Assembly: GCA_029168955.1 (NCBI GenBank)
Contig: JAPDOI010000040.1
Location: 434,001 to 498,000 of the forward strand
Source: Aplectana chamaeleonis
Taxonomy: Eukaryota; Nematoda; Chromadorea; Rhabditida; Cosmocercidae
DNA: 64,000 nucleotides
Reading direction: 5' to 3'
Shown: positions 32,338-43,559 of the stretch, one piece after another
Position numbering within the stretch: position 1 is the first letter of the stretch
Layout: each line of letters begins with the position of its first letter
Notes under the pieces: generated by a model
What the model was told of the DNA's origin: nothing
Seen by the model: only the letters and a program-made list of their open reading frames with translations
The model's database searches: none
Made by a program: the position numbers and the translations under genes

Positions 32338-32572
32338 CAATCGCGTTCAGTCCGCAAAGTCTCAAAATCACAATTGTAGAAGCGAAGCGGTTGTTTTGAG
32401 AATGATTTCTTCATTTTCATAGTTGAATTTCCGGAATTTGGGCTCCGCAGAAAAGTTTAAGGATTTGGCATTGCTCCAAAATGTCTCGAAATTGTTTCAT
32501 TAGATTTGGCTATCAAACTGATTTTCTAAATGAGGTGAAATTGTTGAATTGATTTGGCTGTTATTGGTACTA

Positions 32573-33983
32573 CAGTGCGTTCAGAAATGATAGGCTCACC
32601 CTTGAAAACCGAGGTTTTCAAAACGCTTCACAATCTGGCGATCCATACTGTTCACTATTGAATTCAGCAGTGCAAAAAACTTGTGCATACTCAATCTCAT
32701 GAATACTCCACGTTTTTGAACAATTTTAAGATAAATTTTCGGATTTTCCACCGTTCAGAAATGATAGGCTCACCCTGTAAAAATTCAAATTTCTTATTTC
32801 GAAAAACTTCCCGGTACAAGTCCATTAAATATCATTGACGTGGGTAAATCGTACATCGTTGTTGCTAGTATGGGACGCGGTACTGCTCTTACTACTTCTG
32901 AACAAGCCCAAATTCGTATCCTCGCCTCTGTTGGACTGAGTCAGCGAAGAGTAGCGGCCCAAATCGGACGTTCACAACACTGTGTTGGGCAGTTTCTTAG
33001 AGATCCGGCTTCTTATTGAAAGGCGAAGTCTACCGGACGCCCTAAGAAGGTCACCAGTCAGGATGCCCAAAGGATCAGCCGCCTATGTTTCAACAGCACG
33101 CTGTCGCTGAATCAAGTCAGGTCTGAATTATCGCTTAATGTTTCGAAAACAACTGTCTGGAACACCTCAAACGGCAATGAAAACATCATCCGCCAAGTTG
33201 TGGAGAAGGCCCGTCAATGTCCGTCAACCAGACAGAAGCTCGACTGGAATTTGAAAGAAAGAACATGGCAACCGACTGGACAAGGTAAGGCGATCTCCCA
33301 TAAGCCAAGAAAACTTGAAAAATGAGCTTAAAATTGTTCAGGTTATTTTCTCCGACGAAAAAAATCAATCTTGATGGTCCTGATGGAGCTCGGTACTACT
33401 GGAGGGATCTCCGCAAGGATCCGTTGATCTTTAGCAGGAGGAATTTTGGTGGCGGCTCGCTGATGTGTTGGGGAGCATTTTGCAGCGAAGGTGTTTTGGA
33501 GATGGCCTTCACTTCCTGTCGGATGAACTCGGAGGAATACCAGGAAACTCTGAGGACACATCTACTGCCGTTCTTTTCTGGAATACGACGTCAGCGCTTC
33601 ACTTTCCAGCAGGATAACGCTGCAGTACATGTGTCGAGGTCTACAAAATCCTGGTTGGAGCAGCAGCGAATTGTGTGTGATGGAATGGCCTGCGTGCAGC
33701 CCTGGTTGCAACCCCATAGAGAATATCTGGATCATAATTGTGCGCCAGGTTTATTCGAACTACAAGCAGTATGGCGCTGTAGATGGGCTTAAAGCTGCTG
33801 TTCTCGGGGCCTGGACCAACCTTGATAAGAATGTCATATCAAATTTGAGCCTTTCTATGCCTAAGAAATTTTTTGATTTCCTTGCGAACGATGGTGGCGA
33901 TCATACTAGATTTTATTTTGTTCACGTTTTGTTCATTGAATATTTGTTTTTGCAGGCTGAGCCTATCCTTTCTGAACGCACTG
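32573..33983 (+). mobile_element. Tc3-like transposon (1411 bp)
   Basis: Ends are inverted: 32573-32601 begins CAGTGCGTTCAGAAATGATA and 33955-33983 is its reverse complement with two mismatches. TA lies at 32571-32572 and 33984-33985. A second copy of the inner end motif (GTTCAGAAATGATAGGCTCA) lies at 32753-32777, 174 bp inside, resembling the internal transposase site of Caenorhabditis Tc3. No second motif was seen near the right end. Length and TA duplication fit Tc1/mariner. Confidence 0.9.
32870..33930 (+). pseudogene. Tc3-like transposase, broken
   Basis: ATG at 32870. The N-terminal helix-turn-helix region SVGLSQRRVAAQIGRSQHCV resembles the Tc3 bipartite DNA-binding domain; a TGA follows at 33017. 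Frameshifts come before EARLEFERKNMATDWTR. An intron of about 56 nt (33285-33342, GTAAGG...TTCAG) precedes VIFSDEK, and a small indel lies in the A-run. The catalytic core then reads NLDGPDGARYYWRDLRKDPL, FSRRNFGGGSLMCWGAF, FQQDNAAVHVSRS, and a frameshifted SPGCNPIENIW. The three acidic residues (SDE, QQD, PIE) are all still present. The copy cannot be active. Confidence 0.85.
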
Positions 33984-34264
33984 TATATGCAGATAACATA
34001 ATCATTAAATGTAGTGAATTGGTTGCAGATTGATTTGGCAGGCGCTCTATGAATTACCAGAGTCAAATCAAGCGTCAGAAGGAGTTTTGAGTCGAGCGTG
34101 TTTTGAATCAGATCAGAACAAGAATAAGTCTAGCAACAAATACGTTTTCATGCAATGTGAGCCGTAAAAGCGTTGAGGACACGAAGACATAGCGTCAGTA
34201 GCTAATAAATTGTGTCAAATTTCGTTTTCGTGATTTTCATCTAATCGGCGAGAGAAGGTCTAGT

Positions 34265-34372
34265 ACCCGTTGTTAAGCGGTCCAGTCAACAGCATCGACG
34301 GCGCAATGGGAGGAATGGGCAGTGATGGGCATGTGACCAGGGTTCGAATCTCCCCCAGAGCTGTTTTTTTGC
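34265..34372 (+). other. tRNA-like Pol III unit (A box, B box, T-run)
   Basis: TTGTTAAGCGGTCC at 34273 resembles an A box and GGGTTCGAATCTCC at 34333 is a good B box, about 60 nt apart as in class II (Leu/Ser) tRNAs. A TTTTTTT run follows at 34363. The inverted arm has the same three signals (TTGCTGAGCGGTC, GGGTTAGAATCTCC, T-run near 35508-35516). The acceptor and T stems do not pair well, so it is a tRNA-derived relic, not a tRNA gene. Confidence 0.35.
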
Positions 34373-34601
34373 AAATTCACGGAACTTCCATATTTTGATC
34401 ACAAATTATATCACAAATGTCATCTTAACCTTTTGCTGCGCGATATAGCCATATCGACAGTGAAATAGACTCGGGTACAAGGGATTCAAGGTTTTGTTTC
34501 CCATCAAAGCTTCCCCATTGTTTTGGGGAACTTATATGATTGGGAAGTATTACAACACATATTTTGAACAAGTCACGAGAACCATTAAGTAACAAAAGAC
34601 A

Positions 34602-35063
34602 ATGCGCTTGGTGCAGTCGGCTTCTGCGACCACCCGTAGTCTAACCGTCATTTTCCCATCAGGCAAGTTTGGTGAAATGCTCTTTGTCCAATTACCAGAG
34701 CCGGGTGGTCGCTTCCCATTCAAGGGAGTATTCAAGACGAAGAAACTTTACGTCGTCAGCGGAACATCCCATATCATGACGACGTCAACAACATTTGCAT
34801 TTTTCGAGAATGTTTTCATCCAGCAAATGCGGGAGAATTGTGCTCTCCTTCTCAACTCAAGGAGTGATTTTCCCAATCAAAGCGAGATGCAGGCTCTTGT
34901 GCCGGAGGGGGAAAACTTGCAGATTTTGAAGAAACCGCCGGGCGTAGCAAGTTTGGTTCAGCTGGCAGACATCGGGTTTTTCAGCTGTTCGAAAGCACTG
35001 CTAAAGCGATTTCACTCTACTATTGCTCTTCAAAATTTTGAATTTTTAGGTCGTTTGAAATAA
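34602..35063 (+). pseudogene. DDE (pogo/Tc5-like) transposase fragment
   Basis: The frame contains CALLLNSRSDFPNQSEMQAL and PPGVASLVQLADIGFFSCSK. These resemble the 'llllDnasaH' and 'LPpnttsliQPlDvgvfr.fK' blocks of the DDE_1 superfamily (pogo, Tigger, Tc5). The catalytic Asp of the first block is replaced (LLLNSRSD). Upstream RLVQSASATTRSLTVIFPSG does not match anything I know. It lies at the centre of the inverted-repeat element and is its likely source family. Confidence 0.5.
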
Positions 35064-36299
35064 TATATGATTTTCGGCGTGGACGATGCCTTCAAGGCCG
35101 GCTACGTTCCAGGTTCTTTCGAAACTTCAACTGATCTCGAATTTCCAGTAGCGCTCGGCCCCTGTGAAGAGATAGGTTGCCAGGGACCTATCGCGTTCAT
35201 TCGCTGTACCTATTGCGGAATTCGCTTATCTTTGATGCATTATTTGCCTATTTCTCATTGGTGAAAGGAATGGTTATGTATTTTGCGCCCCATAAACTGA
35301 TAAGGTTGTTAAAATAATGTGATGTTAATACTTCCAAGTCATATAGGTTCTCCAAAACAATGGAAATTCTTGATGGGGAACAAAACCTTAAATCCTTTGT
35401 ACCGGAGTCTATTTCACTGTCGATATGGCTGTAACGCGCAGCAAAATCATAAATTGACATTTGTGATATAATTTTTGATAAAATATGAAAGTTCTGTGAA
35501 TTTGCAAAAAAAAACATATCTGGGGGAGATTCTAACCCTGGTCACATGCCCGCCACTGCCCCTTCCTCCCTTTGCGCCGTCGATGCTGTTGACTTGACCG
35601 CTCAGCAATTCATAGACTAGGAGGAGGTCGATGGCTGGCAAACTCTCGGAGCTTATAACTCCTTCAGATCTATCTTTCGCGGTGGGCCGCCTATACTATT
35701 TTATCATATAATGCGTGAATATTCCCACATGACATTAAATTTCTACCGTTCAGACCTACGCTTCTTATACTTCCCTTGTTAGTGGTTAGTGGGAGCTACT
35801 CTGAAATGGCAGAATGACATTCGAAAACCTTATTTCTAGCCCATAAGGCCACATTTCGTTCAGCATTGTTAATTGATTAACAGCTTTTTCTTTTTGTCTT
35901 TATTTGCTCGCCAGAGGATCTTCTGACGCGTGATTTGACTGTGATAATTCACAGAGCTCCTGCCAAATCCGTTTGCGAAAATTTCACTACATTTAATGAT
36001 TATGTGATCTGCATATAGTACTATCACAGCCAAATCGATTCAACTATTTCACCTCATTTAGAAAATCAGTTTGATAGCCAAACCCAATGAAACAATTCCA
36101 AGACATTTTGGAGCAATGCCAAATCCTCAACCTTTTCTGCGGAGCCCAACTTTCAGAAATTTCACTACTTTTCACAAGGGTTTCCCTTCTACAATATCGT
36201 CAATCTCTAAAAGTCAAGTATTTTTTTAGAAAACGTAGTGGTAGAAGTGAAGAAACAACCGCTCCGCTGCTAAGATTGCAAGATAATGGTTGTTTGACG

Positions 36300-38595
36300 T
36301 TCCATGATGTCCTGCACACTCCTACTGAGGTCCTGCACATATTCCACACTCCTACTGAGGTCCTGCACTTATTCTTCGACGTTCTGCACACCCCTACTGG
36401 GGTCCTGCACCGGTCCCATGATGTCCTGCACACTCCTAGTGAGGTCCTGCACACATTCTTAAACGTCCTGCACACCCCTACTGGGGTCCTGCACACATTC
36501 TACGACGTCCTGCTCATCCTTACTGGGGTCCTGCACAAGTTCCTTGATGTCCTGCACACCCCTACATGGGTCCTGCACACATTCTACGACTTCCTGCACA
36601 CCCCTACATGGGTCCTGCACAGGTCCTATTAAGTGCTGCAGTACTGCCTACTGAGGTCCGGGGTTTCATTAAGTACTGCAGTACTGCCTACTGAGGTCCT
36701 CCACACGTTCCATGATGTCCTGCACACTCCTACCGAGGTCCTGCACACATTCTACGACGTCCTGCACACTCTTACTGGGGTCCTACAAAAGTTCCTTGAT
36801 GTCCTGCACACTCCTACTCAGGTCCTGCACACATTCTACGACGTCCTGCACACCCCTACTGGGGCCCTGCAAAAGTTCCTTGATGTCCTGCACACTCCTA
36901 CTCAGGTCCTGCTCACATTCTACGACGTCCTGCACACCCCTATAATGGGTCCTGCACAGGTCCCATTAAGTAATGCACACTCCTACTGAGGTCCTGCACA
37001 CTCCTACTGAGGTCCTGCACACAATCTACAACGTCCTGCACACCCCTACCGGGATCCTGAATCGGTCCCATGATGTCCTGCACACATGCTACGACGTCCT
37101 GCACACCCTACTGGTGTCCTGCACACGTTCCATGATGTCCTGCACTCCTACCGAGGTCCTGCACACCCCTACATGGGTCCTGCATAGGTCCCATTAAGTA
37201 CACATTCTACGACGTCCTGCACACCTCTACATGGGTCCTGCACAGGTCCCATTATATACTGCACACTCATACCTAGGTCCTGCACACGTTCCATGATGTC
37301 CTGCACACTCCTAGTCAGGTCCTGCTCACATTCTACGACGTCCTGCACACCCCTACATGGGTCCTGCACGATCCCATTAAGTACTGCACACTCCTACTGA
37401 GGTCCTGCACACGTTCCATGATGTCCTGCCCACATTCTACGACGTCCTGCACACTCTTACTGGGGTCCTGCACAGGTCCCATTAAGTACTGCACACTCCT
37501 ACTGAGTTCCTGCACAAGTTCCCTAATGTCCTGCACACTCCTAGTCAGGTCCTGCTCACATTCTACGACGTCCTGCACACCCCTACATGGGTCCTGCACG
37601 ATCCCATTAAGTACTGCACACTCCTACTGAGGTCCTGCACACGTTCCATGATGTCCTGCCCACATTCTACGACGTCCTGCACACTCTTACTGGGGTCCTG
37701 CACAGGTCCCATTATGTACTGCACACTCCTATAGAGGTCCTGCAAACATTCTACGACGTCCTGCACACCCCTACTGGGGTCCTGCGCAGGTCCCATTATG
37801 TACTGCACACTCCTACTGAGGTCCTGCACACATAATACGACGTCATGCACACCCTACTGGGGTCCTGCACAAGTTCCTTAAAGGCACTGTTCGCGATAAA
37901 AATCGCTTTTCTGTTTTTTCGCCTCCTCTTGAACCGGTCCCATTCTGATTCCAATGATGCTTCTGGAATCGTACAAGACCTTCTGGGAACGGAGTTATGG
38001 TCCCTCAAAAATTGAGCTAGGGAAGCATGGCGGACGAGTTGTCCGAGGCTTGTAACTTCCGTCTTTTGCAGCCAATGTATGCGAGCTGACCTGAGTAAAG
38101 AGAGAAGTTGAGAATGGAGGGAAGAACGGGGCTTTTGATCGGGAACCATCGCTCAACTCACGATTTCGAGTGTTCCTTTGTTCACGTCGAGGGGCGGAAA
38201 GGGGCGGGACTTGCCCACAGCGGCGGGGTTTGCCCACTTTTCTAAGCCGTTTTGCGGCTCCTGGGTAGCTTTTCTTCCCATTTTTTCGACGCTGTTCTGA
38301 TTTTGAGAGCCACGAGAAGCATTTGTCAGGAAAAATTCGAGGATGAAGTTTATCGCGAACAGTGCCTTTAATGTCCTGCACACTCCTACTGAGGTCCTGC
38401 ACACATTCGGCGACGTCCTGCACACTCCTATTGGGGTCCTGCACAGGTCCCGTAAAGTCCTGCACATTCCTACTGAGGTCCTGCGCACATTATACAACGT
38501 CCTGCACACCCCTACTGGGATCCTTTACAGGTTACATGATGTCCTGCACTCTCTTACGGGGCTACTGCATACATTCCATGACGTCCTGCATATTG
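36300..38595 (+). repeat. 42-bp minisatellite (about 40 copies)
   Basis: The unit is roughly GATGTCCTGCACACTCCTAC plus TGAGGTCCTGCACACATTCT and AC. The period of 42 (14 codons) keeps both strands open: + reads VLHTPTEVLHTFYD repeats, - reads GVCRTS-type repeats. Units alternate small variants (TGGGGTCC / TGAGGTCC / ATGGGTCC), and there are some higher-order duplications (for example about 37310-37440 and 37543-37670). Interrupted at 37882-38367 by a TTAA MITE. It is unlikely to be a true protein; a coding repeat cannot be excluded without expression data. Confidence 0.85.
37882..38367. mobile_element. TTAA-flanked MITE A (486 bp)
   Basis: TTAA at 37878-37881 and 38368-38371. The ends are AGGCACTGTTCGCGATAAA and its reverse complement. 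The flanking sequences join to give an intact minisatellite unit (AAGTTCC-TTAA-TGTCCTGC). Interior phrase ACGGAGTTATGGTCCCTCAA is shared with the element at 53102-53577. Confidence 0.85.
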
Positions 38596-38599
38596 CGGT

Positions 38600-39286
38600 C
38601 TCGCATAGTCAGCCCACACTTCAGCACTTCCTGCGACGCCTTCTTATCAATGGTGCGCATGGAACGAACACGCGCCGCGCACAAAAACATCCCTCCCGCA
38701 CAGCGTCCTCTTTCGAGCAGGACGTTTAGAGTACACCACCCTAGAGAGCAAGGTATTTATATGGAGTCTCTAAAAAACAATGACTGATAACGGAAGAACC
38801 CGTCATTTTCATAAACTAATCTTGAGCGGCCGGTTTCCGAGTTTGAACCGCCCGTTAGAGGCCCAGAAGTCATTATGGTGAGTTCTGCCAATTATTTTCT
38901 TCATTCCCGTGGCCGATTACCTCTAGTCACACGGGGGAGGCCTGCGCTGTCGCTCCCCCAAGTCGAAAACGGGCTCTATTGTCCGGCGCTTGCCCCCCCC
39001 CCCGCAGAGTCTGAGTATGTAATATTGAATGGTTTGAAATCATTCTTGTCGGTGATGTCACAAACTCATGCTGGTTTTGCGAAAGTATGCATTGAGTTCA
39101 CACTACCTACCGCGAAGTTCATCCTTTGGCCAGCTGATGGCTGCGTGTGAAGGCAGCCAAGTGTGTTGCAGTGGATAATGCCTAATTGTGAAACGTTGCG
39201 AGCGTGTGTTTTTTACATTGCACAAAGTGGCAGCTTCTAACTATTCGAGTGCAGCTGTATTTGCCTTGTATTTTCATTACTTTCAG
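38600..39286. other. Unassigned upstream region of a host exon
   Basis: Contains a C-run at about 38994-39003 and no repeat match. It is probably upstream or intron sequence of the gene whose first visible exon starts at 39287. Confidence 0.3.
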
Positions 39287-39388
39287 ATGGATGAACCCTC
39301 GTCCACAACAGAATGTCATTCCGAACAGAATCGTACCATGCTAGAGAGCACTGAGAATAGATTGGACAACAGCATGGATGTTCCCGAG
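39287..39388 (+). CDS. Host gene exon 1 (candidate first coding exon)
   Basis: Acceptor TTACTTTCAG precedes ATG directly at 39287; donor GAG|GTACGA at 39388. The 34 codons begin MDEPSSTTECHSEQNRTMLE and end SMDVPE. The exon ends in phase 0 and joins in frame to the next exon (EDDPDDMFYDAHE). An acceptor immediately before the ATG is what an SL trans-spliced nematode gene would show, but an upstream cis exon is equally possible. The encoded acidic, Ser/Thr-rich stretch looks disordered; no domain is recognised. Confidence 0.55.
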
Positions 39389-40268
39389 GTACGAATATTA
39401 TCATGGAAACCATTTGCATGTGTCAAGATGACTTCGACAAACGCATGAAGTACTAAGGCCCCGATCATAATACGTGCAAAACGCAACTGTGACCTGCTGT
39501 GATCCGCCAATAGCAGACCTGCCGCAGAAGCCAGCGGCATAGAAACGCCGGAGTATAACTGAAGCCTAAGCACTGCGCGGTGGTTGTCTCCGCCGTCGTT
39601 CGCGGCGTCGCACTCACTCACGTTAGCGAGATTTTTTCTGATTTTTCCAAAACTTCGATTCGTTCAAAAAATTAAAATTTTTCTTTTCTTTGAATATTCG
39701 ATTCAATCAAAAACTTAATTTATTCTGTTAACGAATGTTTGGGCTACTCGGAAATCGGAATATTGTATTTTTCGAGTGTTCGGCCAATTTGGGAAATGTT
39801 GGATCAATATTCAGAATCCTCATTTGAACCAACTAGAGAACAGTATTTTGAATTTGTTCGAAATTCTCGAAAACGCGGCATTTTAGAAAAAAAATTGATT
39901 GGTAATTTGAGAAAGGCTATATTTGATTAATTCGCTCATTCGGGAATTTTCAGAAATGGTTTTCCATAATCGACTCATTCGAGTCGACTATTACCGTTGC
40001 CATTTTGCTCAAGAGTTCTTTGACGGCGAGCGTAATTCGAAAAAAAGAAGTTGTCTCTGTCTTTCGATTTTATATTTTTATTAATGAAAACGACTACAGC
40101 TCATCTTTTGAGCGGAGTGTCTCTATCTGCAGGATCTGAGCTCAGAGAAAACAAAAAGATAAAAAATTACAGGGTGCAATTTTTAAAATCCTAGCAATGT
40201 CAGTCGATTTCCCATAGTTGATAACCTATAACGATTATTTTATATAAAAGGAATTCGTTTCAATTTAA

Positions 40269-40680
40269 AGGCAGTGTTCACGATAAATATCACTTCCGAG
40301 TTCGACCTATAAATGGGGTTGTCTTTGCATGTGTCAACGTATAGTGGAGAAACATCATCGAGAAAATCACAGAATAAGCCAAGGTTACGGCAGTAAACGT
40401 ACGCACAGGTTCAGGGCACGGACGAGTTCCCGCGCCCTGCTAGTTTCAGCAGGCGCGCCCTAATAGCGAAAGGTGTGTGTATCGATTAGGGTGGACGTGA
40501 CGGCATTGCTTGGCAATTAGCCATCAAAGACGTCCCCGGCGCCACAAGATCGTCAGAACGGGGGGTGGGGCGGGTCGAATAGGCGTACCGGGTTAACGAA
40601 ATCTACTACGTGGTCATCTTTCTCTTTCTGGCCCGTTTTCACTGAAAAATTGAGAACGATATTTATCGTTAACCCTGCCT
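40269..40680. mobile_element. TTAA-type MITE F (412 bp)
   Basis: Left flank TTAA (40265-40268), right flank TCGA (40681-40684, probably a decayed TTAA). Ends AGGCAGTGTTCACGATAAAT and inverted ATTTATCGTTAACCCTGCCT. It lies in the intron between the two host exons. Confidence 0.7.
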
Positions 40681-40960
40681 TCGAGATCAAGTCAAGTTGA
40701 GAAAGTTCCTGTTCCTCTCCATCTTAGCAAGCCATGCTTTGGCATGCTCAATGGTTAGACTGTGGACATGCTCTATTGTTAGGATGTACAATTTTACTTT
40801 CTACCGACCCTTTTGTTCTTCTCCGAAGTTTTAGCCGCGTGAGGCTCCGTTTGATATCTTCCCTAAAGGACGGTGTTTAGCGAAGCCATGAAACAATGAA
40901 TATATCCCAAAGTTTTATCAGTACATGCCTACACATATAAAGACGTGTAATTTTTTCCAG

Positions 40961-41356
40961 GAAGATGATCCAGACGACATGTTCTACGATGCTCACGAGT
41001 CGTTTTCGTCCCTCAGTTTACGACATGAGTTGAGCTCTCCAGAATTGGAATTGAAAAACTCGACTAACATTCCGGATGCCTTAAATAATATTGATGAACA
41101 TACACCGAAACGCCTGCCTGATGAAATCCTTAAGAAAAGTTTCAGCAGCGGAGATCTGTGTCATGAAGTGGCATCAAACCTTCATTTCGGACAGGCTACT
41201 GGTTCTTCCCTTGAGATGCGACTCTGCAGCCGTTTGACATTCACTGCACTGGCAGCGCAGGATGTCTGCACGGAATCCTCTCCCGAATCGTTGAGAGACC
41301 AAGTATTTGAGGACCTGAAATGTGGAAGTCGCTGCACTGATGTTCAATGGTTGCAG
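40961..41356 (+). CDS. Host gene exon 2 (132 codons, FYDAHE motif)
   Basis: Acceptor TTTTTTCCAG|GAAG, donor TTGCAG|GTACTT. Begins EDDPDDMFYDAHESFSSLSL, and later LKKSFSSGDL and SPESLRDQVFEDLKC; ends CTDVQWLQ. Phase 0 at both ends. The acidic-FYDA-E motif resembles short segments near lipid-binding domains of OSBP- and START-type proteins, but that is only a resemblance. If the donor is ignored, the frame runs on to a stop at 41402-41404. The gene is not identified. Confidence 0.6.
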
Positions 41357-41404
41357 GTACTTAGACAGTTGAAACCAATTCTTGAAAACAGCGATGAATG
41401 TTAA

Positions 41405-42060
41405 GCAATCATCGCTTATGAATTTATCTGAAATTTGTTTGGAATCAATACGCCTGCGCTGTGCGCCATTATCTCGCCAGATGGCTATGGACCGATGAAT
41501 TTCTTCTTCATGTCCAGCCTCCATACGCTAGCCGCATCAGGCGGTTTCTATTCGAAAAAATCACTGCTCTAAATTCGTTCTTCGAAAGTCTTATTAAACA
41601 AGTTAGCGACGCCCTCGCAGACCGAAAAAATGGTGAGCACGTGAATCGAAAAAAACCTTCGTGAGCTCACAGCAAAATACATTTTCTGCTCAAACTATGA
41701 ACAGCGTCTTCAAATTGAAAGCCGGACTCACGGCTCGCTAGATCATTAGTTGTTCGATTGATTGATTACGACGTGTAAGATGTGCATTAAAATACATTGC
41801 ACGTAATCGAGAGAAAAAAACTAATTTTATCAATGCTTCCATCGGAATCTGACTCACACAGCGCAAGATGTTATACAGCTGAGAAGCTTGGCTGGGCAGA
41901 GCGTTTAGAATATTCCAACCAGTTGATAAAACTTACGCTACGCATCAATTTTTCGAATCGATGCAGCTGTCAGATCGCTGTAGCAGCGGGTGCCAATGCG
42001 CTACGATGGAAAACGGTTGCGAGTCAATAGAAACCAGGCCTAAGGTCAGTTATTCGTATC
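41405..42060. other. Intron-like sequence, nothing recognised
   Basis: AT-balanced sequence with short open frames only. Confidence 0.35.
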
Positions 42061-42065
42061 TCATA

Positions 42066-42539
42066 AGCCATGTTTTGTCTGCAGGTGGTCGCTGCGGCCA
42101 TGCTAGGAACAACTGTTCCCTTTTCATCGCGCGTAATCGAAAGGCGCTCCAATTGTGATCGCTTCGTGGTAGACGTCCTACATCACTGGGCCGCGGCGAC
42201 GAAGACCTGTTTTGCTGCTTCGCTGATGGAGGAGCGATTCTCGATGGTCGCTAATCATCGCTCCATCGCTATACATTATGGCAGCGAGGTAGCGATTGCC
42301 AGCGAATGACACGTTTCGTCTAGTGAACGTTGACCCTTTCGCATGACAAGATCAGTGTTTACGAGTCGAAACGTGTTATTAATGACTACCAGCCATTAAT
42401 TCACTGATTGATTGAAGTTTTTCGATCATCCGTGAGGCTATGCACTATGAACAGAATCGCTGCCGCTGCTACATCGCTGCAGCAGCGAATGCAAAACCGC
42501 TGCGATGAAAAACAGCAGCGATGCAGTCAAAACATGGCT
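42066..42539. repeat. Inverted-end MITE (AGCCATGTTTTG)
   Basis: AGCCATGTTTTGTCTGCAGG on the left is matched by inverted GCAGTCAAAACATGGCT on the right. The interior is rich in CAGCAGCGA / TCGCTGCTG motifs. Flanks suggest a TA target but the exact border is off by a base or two. Confidence 0.5.
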
Positions 42540-42599
42540 ATAGCGAGGACCTCTTGTTTTTGTTTCAACAAGCGAAGATAACTGTGAGAAGTTTATTTT

Positions 42600-42853
42600 C
42601 ATTTAAAAGTAAGAAGTCGATTGGCCCTACACGTGTCGTCCGTTTCTGATTTCGAACTCCTATTTCTGCACAATGCTGGAGAGCAGATTGAAGCAGAATG
42701 TGCCGACCTTGGCAGGATTCGAAGTTTTTAAAGCTCTTTCCAACAGATGCCAATAGTCTGTCAGTAGCATCGTAAACAACCTCATCTGGCTTAGAAAGGG
42801 AAGAAATTTCCGGTTGTGTAGATCCCTCTGTACTCGATTCAGAGCTGATTCTG
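42600..42853 (-). pseudogene. Coding-like remnant, unidentified
   Basis: The minus strand reads SSESSTEGSTQPEISSLSKP, then VYDATDRLLASVGKSFKNFE. Codon use looks protein-like, and a possible acceptor TTTAACAG is supplied by the border of MITE D. Opposite strand to the host exons. No family recognised; it could be an antisense gene fragment or chance. Confidence 0.25.
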
Positions 42854-42857
42854 TTAA

Positions 42858-43405
42858 AGGCATCGTTCACGACGGATTTCGTTTTCGAGTTTTCCATATA
42901 CAATGAGAGCTCTAGTACCCTATATAACAGCTACGTTGAAAAACCCGCGAAAAAAATAACTGAAAACCCCTTTTTCAGACTGAAAATATCTCAATCGACT
43001 TTTGAGAAAGGAAGAGTCGATCGTTAGAGATCGCTGTTTTGACCTACGATCTCACTATCAAATAAAGTTTATCTTCCTTTCAAATGATTTGTGGAGAAGG
43101 AAAGGTTGGTTAATCGATGTGTGTAGAAAAGCCGTTCTTCACGTAATCGTATAGTATACTCCATCAACTTCTCAGTTGTACTGTATCAATTGTTGATCAT
43201 TTACTTATATGATGGCTGACACCAAATTGTGTCAGATGACTGTCGGAGGGCCGGCCTCTTTTGACGGAGTTCGAGACATTCGGCCTGATATATCCTCACA
43301 ATAAGGCATTTTTAATCGAACAAACTCTCCCTACGTTCTTAGGTGGGCCCAGAAAATCATTCGAACCGAAAAAATGATAAGTGGTTTTCAGCGCGTACGA
43401 TGCCT
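42858..43405. mobile_element. TTAA-flanked MITE D (548 bp)
   Basis: TTAA at 42854-42857 and 43406-43409. Ends AGGCATCGTTCACG and inverted CGTACGATGCCT. No coding capacity; shares only the AGGCA terminus with the other members. Confidence 0.75.
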
Positions 43406-43559
43406 TTAATGATGGGGGGGGGGGGGATCGGAAAAAAAGTTCCTCGCCCGACATTCAGGGATTCCGATCTCAATTGAATCGGGTACCCTTCCTTTGGTAA
43501 AAGCTGATATTCGGTCGGGTAAACTCTGCTGAGTCCGACACAATCAAGGTTAGTGCAGT

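Larger units (their letters stand above)
32338..36290. mobile_element. Large inverted-repeat (foldback) element, interrupted by Tc3-like
   Basis: Two homologous blocks occur inverted. The outer block is 32338-32572 plus 33984-34080 against 36290-35925. The inner block is 34272-34565 against 35600-35325. The sequence between the blocks differs between arms. The centre carries a transposase remnant (34602-35063). Outer ends are not sharply defined, and the right one abuts the 42-bp minisatellite. The Tc3-like element sits in the left arm; the right arm preserves the empty site. Confidence 0.65.

Noticed and set aside
34265..34372. Functional tRNA-Leu/Ser gene
   Set aside because: A and B boxes are present but the acceptor and T stems do not pair and no plausible anticodon loop is seen.
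32338..36290. One continuous perfect foldback with arms of nearly 1 kb
   Set aside because: Only two blocks per arm are homologous; the stretches between them (34080-34270 and 35600-35925) do not match.
36087..36989. Long frames of the 42-bp repeat as real repeat-protein genes
   Set aside because: A period divisible by three opens both strands equally; no start context, splice signals or non-repeat domain support a protein.
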